From Deferribacteres bacterium (GTDB lineage Bacteria > Zhuqueibacterota > Zhuqueibacteria > Zhuqueibacterales > Geothermadaptataceae): DNA of 64,000 bases. Within the stretch, counting starts at the first letter, position 1; every line of letters begins with the position of its first letter. This document shows, in pieces, positions 62,538-64,000 of the stretch. The DNA lies in NCBI GenBank assembly GCA_020633655.1, contig JACKDF010000007.1:124001-188000 (forward strand), read 5' to 3'. The notes under the pieces were generated by a model, which was not told the DNA's origin, did no database searches, and saw nothing but the letters and a program-made list of their open reading frames with translations. Both the position numbers and the translations under genes were made by a program.

Positions 62538-63323
62538 TTAGCGCAACAGCTTCTCGCGGTTTCCCATCCCACGTAATGCAGCAAAAATGAAAAGGCCACC
62601 AAGTACAATCAATCCGATACGATTCTGCCAGGTCCAATCATACCAAACCGAAGAATCGACATTGTGTGGTACGGTAAAAGGATTGAAATAGAGGGCATAA
62701 CGCGTGCTGCGCAACGGTTCATTAAATATAAACATGAAAAAGAGGAGAATCCCCGAAACCATGCCTGCTGCTAAACCGCTCCTCAGTTTCACAGCAAAAT
62801 AGAAAACCATCCCGGAAATGAAAAAGGTAGGAACATAAGCATGAAAAGCCATAGCCCAAACAGGCAAGTCAACAAAGAAATAATATCCGATATAACTCAA
62901 GGTAAGGGATAAAAGGAAAAAGAGTACACACAGGCTGCCGAAACGCACGAGCCAGACTTTATAACGGGAGCCAGCTGTTGTAAAGGTGATTTCCAATGTT
63001 CGATTGTCTTTTTCCGAGGAGATCAGGCTCATATTAAGAAAAACCGCAAAAGCGGACAATGGCAGTTGCATAACCACGAAGAAAATATAATCCGCGCTCA
63101 TACGTTGATAAATCTCACGCTGGTAGTTGATGACATATTGAAAAATACACCACGCCAGCAAACCAAGAAGAAACCAGATGAAACGGTTGGAAAAAATCAA
63201 TCGCGTGTTGAGACGGAAGGTTTCAAAAACAATTGCCATCTTTTGTCGCCAATTCAACAAAAAAAATGATGGCGTCGTTTTATTGATTTGGGCGAGTAAT
63301 TGGCGAACATCAAGTTGATTCAT
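62538..63323 (-). CDS. ABC transporter permease subunit
   Basis: A 261-residue integral membrane protein with about six hydrophobic segments (for example FIWFLLGLLAWCIFQYVI, FFVVMQLPLSAFAVFLNMSLI, VLFFLLSLTLSYIGYYFF, YVPTFFISGMVFYFAV, MVSGILLFFMFIF, IGLIVLGGLFIFAALRGMG). The segment SSEKDNRTLEITFTTAGSRYKVWLVRF is typical of ABC-2 type export permeases. It lies 96 bp downstream of an ABC ATPase gene on the same strand and is presumably its membrane partner; the exported substrate is unknown. Confidence 0.8.
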   Translation of the reverse strand: MNQLDVRQLLAQINKTTPSFFLLNWRQKMAIVFETFRLNTRLIFSNRFIWFLLGLLAWCIFQYVINYQREIYQRMSADYIFFVVMQLPLSAFAVFLNMSLISSEKDNRTLEITFTTAGSRYKVWLVRFGSLCVLFFLLSLTLSYIGYYFFVDLPVWAMAFHAYVPTFFISGMVFYFAVKLRSGLAAGMVSGILLFFMFIFNEPLRSTRYALYFNPFTVPHNVDSSVWYDWTWQNRIGLIVLGGLFIFAALRGMGNREKLLR

Positions 63324-63419
63324 CGATATTTTGCTTCATTTAATAGTTTCAAGTTGAAAATTAACAGCCTTTATTTTACCTGGGTCCATCGCATAAATTC
63401 TGCTCTTTTCGTGCAATTT

Positions 63420-64000
63420 TCATCTTTTCTTTTTCTGCAACAAGTAGAGATAGGCATCTTCCAGGTTCGGTTCCACCTCATTAGCATTGATTTCTACAGG
63501 TGGCGTTTCTTCCGAAATAAACCGCAGATGGATGCCCTCATTCGTTTTACTGTGCTGGATAATCTTCAAGCGCTGCTGCACCTGTGCAAACAATTCTTCG
63601 GAAATGTCGGCTTCATAGACCAGGCCGCTGGCTCGCTGTTGCAGCTCATCCGGAGATCCATTAAAAATAACCCGACCGTTATTCAGCACAGCCAAATCTT
63701 TGCATGTGCTGGAAATATCCTCGATAATGTGTGTACTAAAAACAACTATTCGTTCCTTTGCCAGCTCGGAAAGCAAATTACGAAAACGGATGCGCTCACG
63801 GGGATCAAGCCCCGCAGTCGGTTCATCGACGACGATGATGTGTGGCAGATGCAATAATGTTTGGGCGATTCCAACTCGTTGCTTCATTCCACCGGAAAAT
63901 GTCTTTACTTTATCGTCTCGACGCTCCCACAATCCAACACTGCGCAAAATATTTTCAATGCGGTGTTCCCGATCCTGCTTTTCATAGATTCCATTGGTGA
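63420..64000 (-). CDS. ABC transporter ATP-binding subunit, C-terminal part (cut by window edge)
   Basis: The frame runs through the right edge (TNGIYEKQDREHRIENILRSVGL... before the internal Met at 63947), so the N-terminus with Walker A is outside. Visible motifs: signature FSGGMKQRVGIAQTLLHLP, Walker B IIVVDEPTAGLDP, D-loop, and the switch histidine in VVFSTHIIEDI. A C-terminal tail of about 70 residues (ASGLVYEADISEELFAQVQQRL ... VEPNLEDAYLYLL) matches ABC-2 exporter ATPases (CcmA/NatA type). It works with the permease encoded next. Confidence 0.93.
   Translation of the reverse strand, partial: TNGIYEKQDREHRIENILRSVGLWERRDDKVKTFSGGMKQRVGIAQTLLHLPHIIVVDEPTAGLDPRERIRFRNLLSELAKERIVVFSTHIIEDISSTCKDLAVLNNGRVIFNGSPDELQQRASGLVYEADISEELFAQVQQRLKIIQHSKTNEGIHLRFISEETPPVEINANEVEPNLEDAYLYLLQKKKR

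Overview
The window is a moderately AT-rich bacterial chromosome segment from a Gram-negative organism. It encodes outer-membrane barrels, many signal peptides and lipoproteins, and periplasmic multihaem cytochromes. Gene content (Omp85-type barrel with a bactofilin-like domain, B12-dependent ribonucleotide reductase with a C-terminal zinc ribbon, DUF4838-type secreted glycosidases, large CxxCH cytochromes) suggests an uncultured or little-studied member of the FCB/Calditrichota-KSB1-like bacteria. That placement is inference from style of content, not proof. No rRNA, tRNA, CRISPR array or prophage was recognised.

Layout: 1-203 is the start of an aldehyde dehydrogenase. 391-2983 is an envelope pair (barrel protein plus toastrack-like secreted protein). 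3458-5815 holds mtnA and a TPR lipoprotein. 5904-11584 (minus) holds a glycosyltransferase, a phosphodiester-glycosidase protein, an HDOD protein, and a zinc-finger/Ogt fusion with a coupled small protein. 11752-13967 (minus) is TrkH translationally coupled to a kinase-less receptor. 14007-19247 holds threonine synthase, uvrA and an orphan ModA.

19641-26932 is the most striking gene set: five tightly packed genes encoding an inner-membrane FeS/FAD NAD(P)H-type oxidoreductase, a haem-b-like membrane protein, 20-haem and 19-haem c-type cytochromes, and an outer-membrane barrel. Read in order they spell a complete path from cytoplasmic reductant across both membranes: a candidate extracellular electron-transfer conduit. 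26967-36398 (minus) is a secreted carbohydrate-degradation cluster (three large glycosidase-like proteins plus an NHL beta-propeller).

36578-43755 (minus) is a type I restriction-modification system (hsdM-hsdS-hsdR). About 2.1 kb of palindromic repeat DNA and a Y1 (IS200/RAYT-like) transposase gene lie between hsdS and hsdR. The repeats include a 69-bp tandem array, a ~103-bp tandem array and a ~200-bp duplication, and the repeat DNA supplies the last ~30 codons of hsdS. Other dispersed repeats include two copies of a 110-bp element with nested hairpins (43961-44070 and 58309-58418), two copies of a ~70-bp palindromic element, and at least six copies of a ~20-bp motif close to TTATGAATAAATCAGGTTAA.

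44099-53661 (minus) holds L-serine dehydratase, an uncharacterised membrane-anchored protein, Hsp20 and a chemosensory set (STAS, CheA with an MshEN-like insert, MCP ending in a CheR-tether-like pentapeptide, CheW). 54589-58206 is nrdJ behind a clear promoter and a long leader. 58687-62482 holds an RNase H-like exonuclease and a beta-propeller phosphoesterase lipoprotein. 62538-64000 (minus) is an ABC exporter whose ATPase runs off the window.
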